From contig JAQVCW010000020.1 in assembly GCA_028689585.1 (NCBI GenBank), positions 21,605 to 85,604 of the forward strand: a stretch of 64,000 nt of DNA, given 5' to 3'. A model generated the notes under the pieces. The model ran no database searches and was not told the origin of the DNA. It was given only the letters and a program-made list of their open reading frames with translations. Positions 39,193 to 47,082 of this stretch are shown piece after piece; the stretch's first letter is position 1, and the number at the start of each line of letters is the position of its first letter. Origin of the DNA: Lachnospiraceae bacterium (GTDB taxonomy: Bacteria > Bacillota > Clostridia > Lachnospirales > Lachnospiraceae). A program made the position numbers and the translations under genes.

Positions 39193-39726
39193 CTAATTTT
39201 CTTCCTCAAAGGAGATCACTCCGATATAGGGAAGATTGCGGAAACGCTGTGCGTAATCCAGTCCATACCCGATGACAAATTCATCCGGTATGGCAAAACC
39301 CGTATAATCCACCTTTACATCCTTGATCCTGCGCTCCGGTTTATCCAAAAGAGTGCACAGACGAAGGCTGGCCGGCTTCCGGCTGCTTAAGTTTTCCAGC
39401 AGATAGTTCAGGGTTCGGCCGGAATCAATGATATCCTCAATCACGATAACATCCTTCCCCTCCAGCGGTTCATCCAAATCCTTCACCATCTTTACTACGC
39501 CGCTGGATTTCGTATCATTGCCATAGCTGCTGACCGACATAAAGTCCAGAGTCACCGGAACCGTAATGCGCTTCGCCAGCTCACAGGTGAAAAAAATGCT
39601 TCCCTTCAGGATGCAGATCAGATGAACGGTACGTCCCTCATAATCTCTGCTGATCTGTTCTGCCAGCTCCTTAATCCTCTGATCGACTTTTTCTTCCGGT
39701 ATCATCACCCGAATATTTTCCTTCAT
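39193..39726 (-). CDS. hpt: Hypoxanthine phosphoribosyltransferase
   Basis: 177 residues. Converts hypoxanthine or guanine with PRPP to IMP or GMP. The PRPP-binding motif VIVIEDIIDSGRT and the purine-contact region DEFVIGYGLDYAQRFRNLPYIG are complete. It starts 5 nt after tilS, with the ribosome site GGAGGAATAA overlapping the tilS end. The tilS-hpt-ftsH order is conserved in Firmicutes. Confidence 0.95.
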   Translation of the reverse strand: MKENIRVMIPEEKVDQRIKELAEQISRDYEGRTVHLICILKGSIFFTCELAKRITVPVTLDFMSVSSYGNDTKSSGVVKMVKDLDEPLEGKDVIVIEDIIDSGRTLNYLLENLSSRKPASLRLCTLLDKPERRIKDVKVDYTGFAIPDEFVIGYGLDYAQRFRNLPYIGVISFEEEN

Positions 39727-39731
39727 ATGTT

Positions 39732-41174
39732 TTATTCCTCCATCATCTGTATTTTTAATATTCTGGCAGTCTTTTCGGTAACCTTGGCATCTTCACTGAT
39801 GCGCAGTCCCACCACCCATAAAATATGGGAGCCCTCCGCCAGCAAAAGAACCTGATCCCGCTCCTGCCTTGGAATCTTCTGGTCTATCAGATAGTCCTTC
39901 AGCTTTTTTCTGCCGCCGTCCTGTTTCACCACCAGATAGTCTCCGGTGCGCCGGGTTCTTATGCACACATTATTTTTCATTGTATCATAAGCGAGCCATT
40001 TCGTATACTTTTTTTCTGGAAATGACTGTGAATTTTCATCTTTCTCCAAATAAGAAACTTCAAACTTATGATTTCCTATTTTGTAGGTGCCTTCCGCCAA
40101 AATCCGGCAGCCTGCTTCCCCTGCAGCGGAGCCGGCGCTGTCTGCTCCCCTGTCTGCTCTCCGGTCTGCTCCCTTCGCTGCTTTCTCTCTTTTGCGGAAA
40201 ACCAGCTCGTTTTCCCTCAGCCGCACAGCCTCCATTCCGCCCGGAAAATCCATCTGTTTTCCGCAGGGCATGGCAGCCAGATGCTTTAGCTGCCCAATGT
40301 GCACCCGGGTGAAATCCTTCAGCCCCCGCCCCTTTTGCAGCGTTTCGATGCACCTGCGCAGAACATATTCCTGAAGCTGTTCCTCCGCCTGTAAAAATTC
40401 CGTCAGCTCCAGGCAGATTTCTTCCTCCTCCGGCCGCACGCAGCTTCGATACAGCCGGTCCGTCTGCTCCTGGAGAAAGAGCTCCGCTTTTTGAAGCTGC
40501 TGCGCGCTCTCCGCAATATGTTCCACCGCTCTCGGATTAATTTCCTTCAGTGCAGGCAGTATCTGCAGTCTCATTTTATTTCTGGTATATTCTGTCTCAA
40601 AATTGGTCTGATCCGTCCGGTAAGAAATATTCTCTCTTTTCAGCAGCGCTTCAATCTCCTGCCTGGAAGTAAACAGCAGAGGCCGGATAATCCGCTCCCG
40701 AACCGGAAGGATGCCTCCCAGTCCCCGCAGGCCGCTTCCCCGGATCAGATTCATCAAAACCGTTTCCGCCTGATCATTTTCATTGTGAGCCACTGCGATC
40801 CTATCTGCGCCCAGCTCCCTGCGGATCCTCTCAAAAATATCATACCGCGCCTGTCTGCCAGCTTCCTCCAGCGTCTGTCCCGTGTCCCTTGCCAGCAGCC
40901 TTGCATCGATATGGCGCAGTTCACAGGGGATTTTCCACTCCCTGCTCAACTCCTCCACCCACTTTGCATCCATCTGGCTGGCCCTGCCCCGGATGCCATG
41001 TTCCACATGAACCACGGTAATCTTGCAGGGATGCTTTTGCTGCCATGCCTTCAAAATGTACAGAAGGCAGACCGAATCCGCGCCCCCCGATACTCCGGCA
41101 ATCACATGTTCATCCGGCAGAAGCATCTCATATTCTTCAATTGTCTGTAAAATTTTCTCGGTTATCCTGTCCAT
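39732..41174 (-). CDS. tilS: tRNA(Ile)-lysidine synthase
   Basis: 480 residues. Adds lysine to C34 of tRNA-Ile(CAU) so that it reads AUA. The N-terminal ATP-pyrophosphatase has the P-loop GVSGGADSVCLL and the VVHVEHGIRG and VAHNENDQAETVLM motifs. The C-terminal TilS domains follow. Residues of about 333-360 form an Ala/Arg/Asp/Gly-rich linker (KGADRRADRGADSAG) with direct-repeat character, not seen in typical TilS. The start is one base after the spoIIE stop. Confidence 0.95.
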   Translation of the reverse strand: MDRITEKILQTIEEYEMLLPDEHVIAGVSGGADSVCLLYILKAWQQKHPCKITVVHVEHGIRGRASQMDAKWVEELSREWKIPCELRHIDARLLARDTGQTLEEAGRQARYDIFERIRRELGADRIAVAHNENDQAETVLMNLIRGSGLRGLGGILPVRERIIRPLLFTSRQEIEALLKRENISYRTDQTNFETEYTRNKMRLQILPALKEINPRAVEHIAESAQQLQKAELFLQEQTDRLYRSCVRPEEEEICLELTEFLQAEEQLQEYVLRRCIETLQKGRGLKDFTRVHIGQLKHLAAMPCGKQMDFPGGMEAVRLRENELVFRKREKAAKGADRRADRGADSAGSAAGEAGCRILAEGTYKIGNHKFEVSYLEKDENSQSFPEKKYTKWLAYDTMKNNVCIRTRRTGDYLVVKQDGGRKKLKDYLIDQKIPRQERDQVLLLAEGSHILWVVGLRISEDAKVTEKTARILKIQMMEE

Positions 41175-41175
41175 T

Positions 41176-42657
41176 TTATTTATCCCATATCTTTCCCACC
41201 AGCACTGTCATGTCATCTCTGACCTGCATCTGCTGCTTCAGTAAAATCTGTTCCAGAAGCCTTCTTGCAAATTCCTTTGCATTATTGGTCTTTGTTTTCA
41301 GAATCAACTGTTCTAGCTGCGCTTCCCGCCCTTTTTCCAAAAAGGCATCCGCCACTCCGTCTGTCATCATAATGATCATGTCCCCGGAAATGAGCTGGCG
41401 TTCGGTTCGTTCATAATCCGCCGCCTGCACCACCCCGGCCGGCAGCGTCTGGCATCGGATCGATTCCAGCGTGTCTCCTCTTTTCAGATAAGTGGCACTG
41501 GCTCCGGCTTTGATAATATCACATTTTCCATTATATAAATCAACCATGCACAAATCAATAGTAGAAAAAATTCTGTGATGATCCTGAAGCACCATGGAGG
41601 AATTGATCATGCGCACCGCCGTCTCCTGAGAGAAGCCGGCATCCAAAAACTTTTCCAGCAGCTCAATCACTTTTTCACTTTCCTGGCAGGCTTCCACTCC
41701 TGATCCCATTCCGTCCGCCAGACTCATGATAACCTGCCCCCGCTCCCCCTGCCAGAATGCAAAGCTGTCTCCCGACACCAGTTCTCCTGTTTTCGTCATT
41801 CTGGCAATGCCGCAAAACATCTGATATTCGGTATCTGTCACGTAGTGATAAGTATCATATTCCTTCTTGATCGTAAGACGGCAGTCCCCGGCCGCCACCA
41901 TACGCCGTCCCATCGCTTTCGACATAATATCCGCCACGTCTTTGGCCTGCATACAGCTTCCGCCATTCATCCGCATGGTCACATACAGCTCCGGATAAGT
42001 TTCCTCCCTGCGAAAAATCCATGCATTCTGGCATTGTATTTTTTCATACCGCAGCTCCTTGTCCAGCTTTTTCCGCTCCTTCTCCTTCAGTCCCTGTATC
42101 CGGTATATCCGCTCTGACATCTGCTTCAGCAGTGCCGCCGTATCCATAATCTGTTCCCCCGCGGCTGCCCGCTGCTCCAGCAGACGGTTATTCCACAGCA
42201 GATTAATCCTCTCCTGCCGGAAAATCCGCCCCAACTGCTCCACATACTCCTCCGCCCGGCAGCAGTAGCCTCCGAATTTCCCCAGGTCATTCTCCGTCAC
42301 TTCTCCTCTTTCCATTTTGCGCAGACAGCCATATACCATGCTGCAGCTCTCATAATACTGTTCCTGCCAGCATCGCTCTTCCCGGAAACAGCCGGTGCAG
42401 ACCTCACCGTGTACCCGGTCAAATATGCTCTCCACTTCCTCGTCACCGAGATGTTCCTTTTGCTTTGGCATCTCCTGATAGCTTTCCGCCAGTCTGGAAA
42501 AAGCATCTGCATACCGTTCCACATAATCCCGTCCCGGTCCTGCAGAAATCTCTGCCATCACCGGTTCCCGCTCCAGTCCCTGCAGCAGAAAACGCGCCAG
42601 CTCCAACAGCATCCAAAACCCGCTCACAATCAATGCGGCCGCAAAAAATTCCACCAT
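41176..42657 (-). CDS. spoIIE: Stage II sporulation protein E, short form
   Basis: 493 residues. The C-terminal PP2C phosphatase (about 285-490) has MSLADGMGSGVEA and MIIMMTDGVAD, the metal-binding aspartates of SpoIIE. In Bacillus it dephosphorylates SpoIIAA to activate SigF in the forespore. A cysteine-rich central region (CTGCFREERCW) resembles the SpoIIE regulatory part. Only one membrane segment is present at the N-terminus (about 4-26), compared with ten in Bacillus. GGGGAGGGG lies before the ATG at 42657. It lies between tilS and divIC, as in Bacillus. Confidence 0.88.
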   Translation of the reverse strand: MVEFFAAALIVSGFWMLLELARFLLQGLEREPVMAEISAGPGRDYVERYADAFSRLAESYQEMPKQKEHLGDEEVESIFDRVHGEVCTGCFREERCWQEQYYESCSMVYGCLRKMERGEVTENDLGKFGGYCCRAEEYVEQLGRIFRQERINLLWNNRLLEQRAAAGEQIMDTAALLKQMSERIYRIQGLKEKERKKLDKELRYEKIQCQNAWIFRREETYPELYVTMRMNGGSCMQAKDVADIMSKAMGRRMVAAGDCRLTIKKEYDTYHYVTDTEYQMFCGIARMTKTGELVSGDSFAFWQGERGQVIMSLADGMGSGVEACQESEKVIELLEKFLDAGFSQETAVRMINSSMVLQDHHRIFSTIDLCMVDLYNGKCDIIKAGASATYLKRGDTLESIRCQTLPAGVVQAADYERTERQLISGDMIIMMTDGVADAFLEKGREAQLEQLILKTKTNNAKEFARRLLEQILLKQQMQVRDDMTVLVGKIWDK

Positions 42658-42691
42658 AAAATCCCCTCCCCTGGTTATAACAGCTTATCCT

Positions 42692-42723
42692 ATTATAATT
42701 CCTTCCAGGTGAATTTTTTGTCA
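42692..42723 (-). promoter_or_regulatory. Possible spoIIE promoter with Spo0A-box-like site
   Basis: TATAAT (42697-42692 on the minus strand) lies 35 nt before the spoIIE start. An ATGACAAAAA sequence around 42714-42723 resembles a Spo0A box read on the other strand. No good -35 box is present, as expected for a Spo0A-activated promoter. Weak evidence. Confidence 0.3.
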
Positions 42724-42794
42724 TTTCAGGGAGGAGAAAAAATTAGTGCAGCACAGGCAGCACAGCTTTTGTTCCGCGCGCCCTGCTGCACATC

Positions 42795-42838
42795 CGTATG
42801 CCGAAGGCTGTTCTCGTATAGGCGTACTTTCCTATACG
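42795..42838 (-). repeat. Family E leader element, copy E1
   Basis: On the minus strand CGTATAGG pairs with CCTATACG, followed by GAGAACAGCCTTCGGCATA. The second half is shared exactly with copy E2. It lies in the spoIIE leader, 138 nt before the start, just past the divIC terminator. Confidence 0.7.
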
Positions 42839-42865
42839 AAAAAAAACTGCCGCTTCCGCGACAGT
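42838..42865 (-). terminator. Terminator after divIC
   Basis: On the minus strand AACTGTCGC pairs with GCGGCAGTT (one mismatch) around a GGAA loop, followed by eight T. It starts directly at the divIC stop, so spoIIE needs its own promoter. Confidence 0.8.
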
Positions 42866-43171
42866 TTATTCCGCTTTCTGAAATATAATTTCATCTTCAT
42901 AGACCAGTCCGAACTTCTCTCTGGCTACTTTTTCAATATATTCTTTGGATTGTGTGTATTCAGGAAGCTTGGCGATCTCATCCGCTCTCGCCTCTTCTTC
43001 TGCTATCTGAACTTCCAGTTGTGCCTGCTGGCTGGCATAAGCTGTATTCTTTGCTTCCAGTCTGTGGCTCTGCATCAGCAGCACCGATAATAACGTAAAC
43101 ACCACCAATGCAATACCGGCCATTCCACGCCGATTGCTGCTGCTGGCACGTTTTCTTTTTTTCTTCACCAT
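42866..43171 (-). CDS. divIC: Septum formation initiator DivIC/FtsB-like protein
   Basis: 101 residues. A basic cytoplasmic start (KKKRKRASSSNRR), one membrane segment (about 18-36), then an external coiled coil (AQLEVQIAEEEARADEIAKL) and a FGLVYEDEIIF end typical of DivIC. It stabilises the division complex with FtsL and DivIB. The ATG at 43171 is preferred, with GGGAGAA upstream. It ends the rqcP-yabP-yabQ-divIC run. Confidence 0.85.
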   Translation of the reverse strand: MVKKKRKRASSSNRRGMAGIALVVFTLLSVLLMQSHRLEAKNTAYASQQAQLEVQIAEEEARADEIAKLPEYTQSKEYIEKVAREKFGLVYEDEIIFQKAE

Positions 43172-43206
43172 GATATCACATTCTCCCAATTGTTAATATG
43201 TACAGT

Positions 43207-43599
43207 CTAATCTTTTTTGACAAATTTTGCAACTATTTTTTGACAAAAATCGTCGATTTTTTTTAGAATTTGAGAGAAAATGCGAAAAAAAAGACATAAT
43301 ACCGCAGCGGTTCCCTTTACCACCCATTTACTGAAGATTTTCGAGTACAAATACATGCCGGATCCCACTGCCGCCGCCGTATACAGGCGCAGTGTTCCAT
43401 CCTGATAAATAAAGATCATAACGAAAGTAGCAATTCCCGCAGCAAACCAAAAAAGGCCGTCCTCCGCCGCAATCCACCAGACTCCATGCCTCACCGCCCT
43501 GCGCCAGGCCCGTATCCCGTCATAGCCGAGCAAAAGGAACATCCCATACAGCGCAAATATAAGAAAAACCTTTACTTCATAATAAATAACTTCACTCAT
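43207..43599 (-). CDS. yabQ: Spore cortex protein YabQ
   Basis: 130 residues with about three or four hydrophobic segments (10-28, 45-65, 70-105). YabQ is a small membrane protein needed for spore cortex formation in Bacillus. Identification rests on size, topology and the exact rqcP-yabP-yabQ-divIC neighbourhood; the sequence has few fixed motifs. The basic end (KKIDDFCQKIVAKFVKKD) is typical. Confidence 0.83.
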   Translation of the reverse strand: MSEVIYYEVKVFLIFALYGMFLLLGYDGIRAWRRAVRHGVWWIAAEDGLFWFAAGIATFVMIFIYQDGTLRLYTAAAVGSGMYLYSKIFSKWVVKGTAAVLCLFFRIFSQILKKIDDFCQKIVAKFVKKD

Positions 43600-43608
43600 A
43601 AATAAAAG

Positions 43609-43893
43609 TCACTGAAAGAACCGCTTCCAGGAAGAACCATGCTTTTTATTTTTTCCGGAGCCATTGGAATAGATCAGGCTGTCAATATTCCCTTCCAGGT
43701 CCACCTCGCCCCGCTCCAGAGTCAACCTGCTGATATGCAGTTCCTTCCCTTTCACGCTCAGAAGCCCCTGCTCCGTTTCCAGCAGGATTTCATTCATATC
43801 AAAAGCGAGGACATCCACTATCCCACTGATCGTACCGCTCTTCCTGTTATCAATGGTAAGTTTATGCCCCCGCTTCTCTCTCTTCTCTTCCAT
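43609..43893 (-). CDS. yabP: Sporulation protein YabP
   Basis: 94 residues. The YabP/YqfC beta-rich fold shows as HKLTIDNRKSGTISGIVDVLAFDMNEILLETEQG and LHISRLTLERGEVDLEGNIDSLIY, cut here for length but continuous. It is a mother-cell protein of cortex assembly. The start at 43893 is preferred because GGAG lies six bases before it; an in-frame TTG fourteen codons upstream lacks a ribosome site. It lies 9 bp ahead of yabQ. Confidence 0.87.
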   Translation of the reverse strand: MEEKREKRGHKLTIDNRKSGTISGIVDVLAFDMNEILLETEQGLLSVKGKELHISRLTLERGEVDLEGNIDSLIYSNGSGKNKKHGSSWKRFFQ

Positions 43894-43967
43894 ACGGTGC
43901 TCCGGCTTCTGCTCTTTCTCCAGTATATGCGGCAAAGCCCCGGAACAGAACTCAGAGCTCAGAACTC

Positions 43968-44207
43968 TTACAGGTAGCGGAAAAGTTCCTTTGCTTCATC
44001 CTTTTTCACCGTTTCCTGAACACTTAGTATTTCCGCCTTCACCGTGCGCGTACCGAACTGAATTTCCAGAATATCTCCCTCCTTAACATTCAGGGATGCC
44101 TTCGCCGGTTTCTCATTTACCAGCACACGTCCTGCATCGCAGGCCTCATTCGCCACAGTCCGCCGCTTAATCAAACGGGATACCTTTAAAAATTTATCTA
44201 ATCTCAT
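43968..44207 (-). CDS. rqcP: S4-domain ribosome quality-control factor RqcP (YabO)
   Basis: 79 residues, essentially one S4 RNA-binding domain (MRLDKFLKVSRLIKRRTVANE and VLVNEKPAKASLNVKEGD). In Bacillus it works with RqcH on stalled 60S-type large subunits to add Ala tails. The short length and position before yabP support RqcP over other S4 proteins. A family E element lies 36 nt upstream. Confidence 0.9.
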   Translation of the reverse strand: MRLDKFLKVSRLIKRRTVANEACDAGRVLVNEKPAKASLNVKEGDILEIQFGTRTVKAEILSVQETVKKDEAKELFRYL

Positions 44208-44242
44208 TCTTTTCTCCTTTTACGCTTCCAATCTTTGCAGCC

Positions 44243-44287
44243 CTTATGCCGAAGGCTGTTCTCGTATAGAAACGCTTTCCTACAAAC
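44243..44287 (-). repeat. Family E leader element, copy E2
   Basis: Shares TATACGAGAACAGCCTTCGGCATA with copy E1 (here given as two overlapping parts of one 24-nt identity). The upstream stem is weaker (GTAG with CTAT). It lies 36 nt before rqcP, in the same orientation as E1 before spoIIE. Confidence 0.7.
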
Positions 44288-44330
44288 AAAGAAACAGGGC
44301 CCGCACAACTCATCGCTGCGCCAGCCCTGT
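44288..44330 (-). terminator. Probable terminator after the HU gene
   Basis: On the minus strand ACAGGGC pairs with GCCCTGT across a GC-rich loop, followed by TTTCTTTGTTTG. The T tract is interrupted, so it may be leaky. Confidence 0.55.
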
Positions 44331-44348
44331 CCCATATCAGCCGAATAA

Positions 44349-44621
44349 TTAGTTCATGCTATCCTTTAAAGCTTTTCCAGCTTTGAATTTAGGAGTTTTG
44401 GAAGCTTTGATTTCCATGGTCTCTCCGGTCTGAGGATTTCTGCCTTCTCTTGCAGCTCTTTCAGAAACTTCAAAAGTACCGAAGCCAACTAACTGAACCT
44501 TCTCACCTTTTTTCAGTTCATCAGCAACCACATCGGTAAAAGCCTTTAAAGCCTTCTCTGCGTCTTTTTTTGTCAATTCTGTCTTTTCTGCAATAGCAGC
44601 AATCAATTCTGTTTTGTTCAT
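44349..44621 (-). CDS. hup: HU-family DNA-binding protein
   Basis: 90 residues of the HU/IHF family ([25 protein letters not shown], here a single helix-rich start, and the arm region with [20 protein letters not shown]). It bends and compacts DNA as a dimer. The ATG at 44621 follows AGAGGAGGAAT. It lies between mazG and rqcP, an addition relative to the Bacillus order. Confidence 0.95.
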   Translation of the reverse strand: MNKTELIAAIAEKTELTKKDAEKALKAFTDVVADELKKGEKVQLVGFGTFEVSERAAREGRNPQTGETMEIKASKTPKFKAGKALKDSMN

Positions 44622-44771
44622 GGAATAATTCCTCCTCTGGTTTTTTATCATTTTACGGGCAAAGCCCCTTTTGACCTATTCAATTCTTGATAAGCCCTGC
44701 TATTACTTATATAATGGAATGCCCTTTTTGTCAAGGAATTTTGGGAATTTCGGCAATTTATTCATGGATTT

Positions 44772-45248
44772 TTAACTTCTTTTCAGCTTTTTTTCTAAAT
44801 GCTCCCTAACCTGTTTTGCCGCCTGGGAAAAAGCAGCTTTTTCCTTGTCCTTCTGCTTCGCATTCTGTCCCTGCTTTTCCCGGCTTTTGATCTCTTCCCA
44901 CTGCTGACGCTGCACTTCCCGGTCCTTCACACTTTGACCTGCAAATACATGAGGATGGCGCCGGACCATTTTCTCTCCGATGCCCCGGATCACATCATCT
45001 ATGGTAAAGAGCCCGGCTTCTTCCGCAATCTGCGCCATCAGCACCACCTGCAGCAATACATCTCCCAGCTCCTCACACAGATTACCGGCATCACCCGTCT
45101 CCCTGTAAATATCGATCCCGGCCAGTGCCTCCGTCATCTCATCGATCATGCATGGCTTCAGACTCTCAAAGGTCTGGGCCTTGTCCCATGGGCAGCCGTC
45201 CTCTCCCCGAAGCCGGCCAACGATCTCACGAAATTCCTCAAAACTCAT
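44772..45248 (-). CDS. mazG: MazG-type nucleoside triphosphate pyrophosphohydrolase (single domain)
   Basis: 158 residues. One MazG domain with GEDGCPWDKAQTFESL, the metal-binding EEL-GDVL box (NLCEELGDVLLQVV), and RRHPHVFAG. A Lys/Gln-rich C-terminal helix follows. It removes non-canonical or excess NTPs. E. coli MazG has two such domains (about 263 residues), and Bacillus YabN adds a methylase domain; here only the MazG half is present. The start shares one base with the pgm stop (TGATG). Confidence 0.9.
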   Translation of the reverse strand: MSFEEFREIVGRLRGEDGCPWDKAQTFESLKPCMIDEMTEALAGIDIYRETGDAGNLCEELGDVLLQVVLMAQIAEEAGLFTIDDVIRGIGEKMVRRHPHVFAGQSVKDREVQRQQWEEIKSREKQGQNAKQKDKEKAAFSQAAKQVREHLEKKLKRS

Positions 45249-46978
45249 CAGAGCATACCATTAATCATAGCCAGCACCTGTTCGCCAAATGCTGCCGACT
45301 TCTGATCGGCATCTTCGAGGGAAGTGCCCTTCACGCCAAAGTAAAACTTTACCTTTGGTTCCGTTCCGGAAGGTCTGACGCACAGCCATGCATCATCGCT
45401 CAGGTCATAGTAGAGCACATTGGAGGATGGAAGACCGGTGGGCTTCTCTTCTCCGGAAGCTATGTCCCTGATCACGTCCTTCTTGTAGTCCCGGGCAGAT
45501 AATACCCTGTATCCGCAGAATTCCTTCGGTGTATCCTTCCTCAGCGTCTCCATGATCTCCTGGATCTTCTGCAGACCTTCGATACCCTTCAGCGAAACCG
45601 CTTTGATATCATCCTTGTAATAGCCGTAGCGCTCATACAGCTCCACCATAGCATCCCACAGCGTCTTGCCCTGGCTCTTGTAATATGCCGCAGCTTCACA
45701 CAGCGCCATGGTAGCTACAATCGCGTCCTTATCTCTGGCATGGGTTCCGATCAGGCAGCCATAGCTCTCTTCAAATCCAAAGAGATAAGAGCCCTTTCCC
45801 GTCTGTTCAAAGCCAAGAATCTGCTGTCCGATATACTTGAAGCCGGTCAGGACTTCAATCAAGCCTACACCATAGTATTTCGCAATTGCATCCGCCATAT
45901 TCGTGGTAACGATGGTTTTTATCAGCATTCCATCTGCAGGCAGACCTTTTAATGCCTTGCGCTGTCCGATCTCGTAATCCGCCAGCAGGCAGCCTGACAT
46001 ATTTCCGGTCAGATCATGATAAACCCCGTCTTTGTCCTTGACACGCACGCCCAAACGGTCTGCATCCGGATCCGTAGCCAGTACCAGATCTGCATCCACT
46101 TCCTGCGCCAGCTTCAGGCCAAGTTCAAACGCCTCTGCCGCTTCCGGATTCGGGTAGCTGACTGTCGGGAAATCACCATCCGGCAGTTCCTGCTCTTTTA
46201 CCACATATACATTTTCAAATCCAAGCTCCTTCAGGACTCTTCTGGCCGGAACATTTCCGGTGCCGTGGAGCGGGGTGTATACGATCTTCAGGTTTTTCTG
46301 CTGCTCTTTAATTGCGTCTAAATGCAGCACCTGACTCTTCAGCTCTGCGATAAATGCATCATCAATCTCTGCGCCGATGACCTGATAAAGTCCGGCTGCC
46401 TGCGCCGCCTCTTTTTTCATGGTCTTTGTGGAGCTGTAATCGGTAATCTTCTTAACCTCTGCCATAATTCCGGTATCATGAGGCGGTGTGATCTGCGCGC
46501 CGTCCTCCCAGTATACCTTATATCCATTATATTCCGGCGGATTGTGGCTGGCAGTGATATTGATACCTGCGATACAGTTCAGTCTGCGCACGGTAAAGGA
46601 CAATTCCGGAGTCGGTCTCAATGACTCAAATACATATGCCTTAATTCCATTTGCTGCCAGGCACAATGCTGCAAAATCCGCAAATTCCGGTGACATATGT
46701 CTGGAATCATAGGCAATTGCAACACCCTTGCCCTGACCATTCAGCCCGATAATGTAGTTCGCCAGACCTTGTGTTGCTTTCCTCACCACATATTCATTCA
46801 TGCGGTTCGTACCTGCACCAATTATGCCTCGAAGCCCTGCGGTGCCAAATTCCAGATCTGTGTAAAACCGTTCTCTGATTTCCTTATCATCCTCTGCAAT
46901 TGCTCTCAGTTCTGCTTTTGTGGCCTCGTCAAATCCCGGATTGTTCAGCCACTCCTCGTAAGCTTTCTTGTAGTCCAT
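45248..46978 (-). CDS. pgcA: Phosphoglucomutase (alpha-D-phosphohexomutase family)
   Basis: 576 residues. Motifs: substrate loop TAGLRGIIGAGTNRMN, the phosphoserine loop ITASHNPPEYNGYKVY (Ser about 145), metal loop ATDPDADRLG, sugar loop GFEESYG and phosphate-binding RPSGTEPKVKFY. It interconverts glucose-1- and glucose-6-phosphate (or mannose phosphates). The length and the TAGLRG start match Firmicute PgcA/YbbT rather than GlmM. Translationally coupled to mazG. Confidence 0.93.
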   Translation of the reverse strand: MDYKKAYEEWLNNPGFDEATKAELRAIAEDDKEIRERFYTDLEFGTAGLRGIIGAGTNRMNEYVVRKATQGLANYIIGLNGQGKGVAIAYDSRHMSPEFADFAALCLAANGIKAYVFESLRPTPELSFTVRRLNCIAGINITASHNPPEYNGYKVYWEDGAQITPPHDTGIMAEVKKITDYSSTKTMKKEAAQAAGLYQVIGAEIDDAFIAELKSQVLHLDAIKEQQKNLKIVYTPLHGTGNVPARRVLKELGFENVYVVKEQELPDGDFPTVSYPNPEAAEAFELGLKLAQEVDADLVLATDPDADRLGVRVKDKDGVYHDLTGNMSGCLLADYEIGQRKALKGLPADGMLIKTIVTTNMADAIAKYYGVGLIEVLTGFKYIGQQILGFEQTGKGSYLFGFEESYGCLIGTHARDKDAIVATMALCEAAAYYKSQGKTLWDAMVELYERYGYYKDDIKAVSLKGIEGLQKIQEIMETLRKDTPKEFCGYRVLSARDYKKDVIRDIASGEEKPTGLPSSNVLYYDLSDDAWLCVRPSGTEPKVKFYFGVKGTSLEDADQKSAAFGEQVLAMINGML

Positions 46979-47082
46979 CTCACTACCTCCTATGTACTTT
47001 TTCCTCTTACACCGCCTTTTTTACTGCCCGGTGCCATCACAGTTGTTCTTATTATATTACATTTACAGCCAGAAATAAACTG

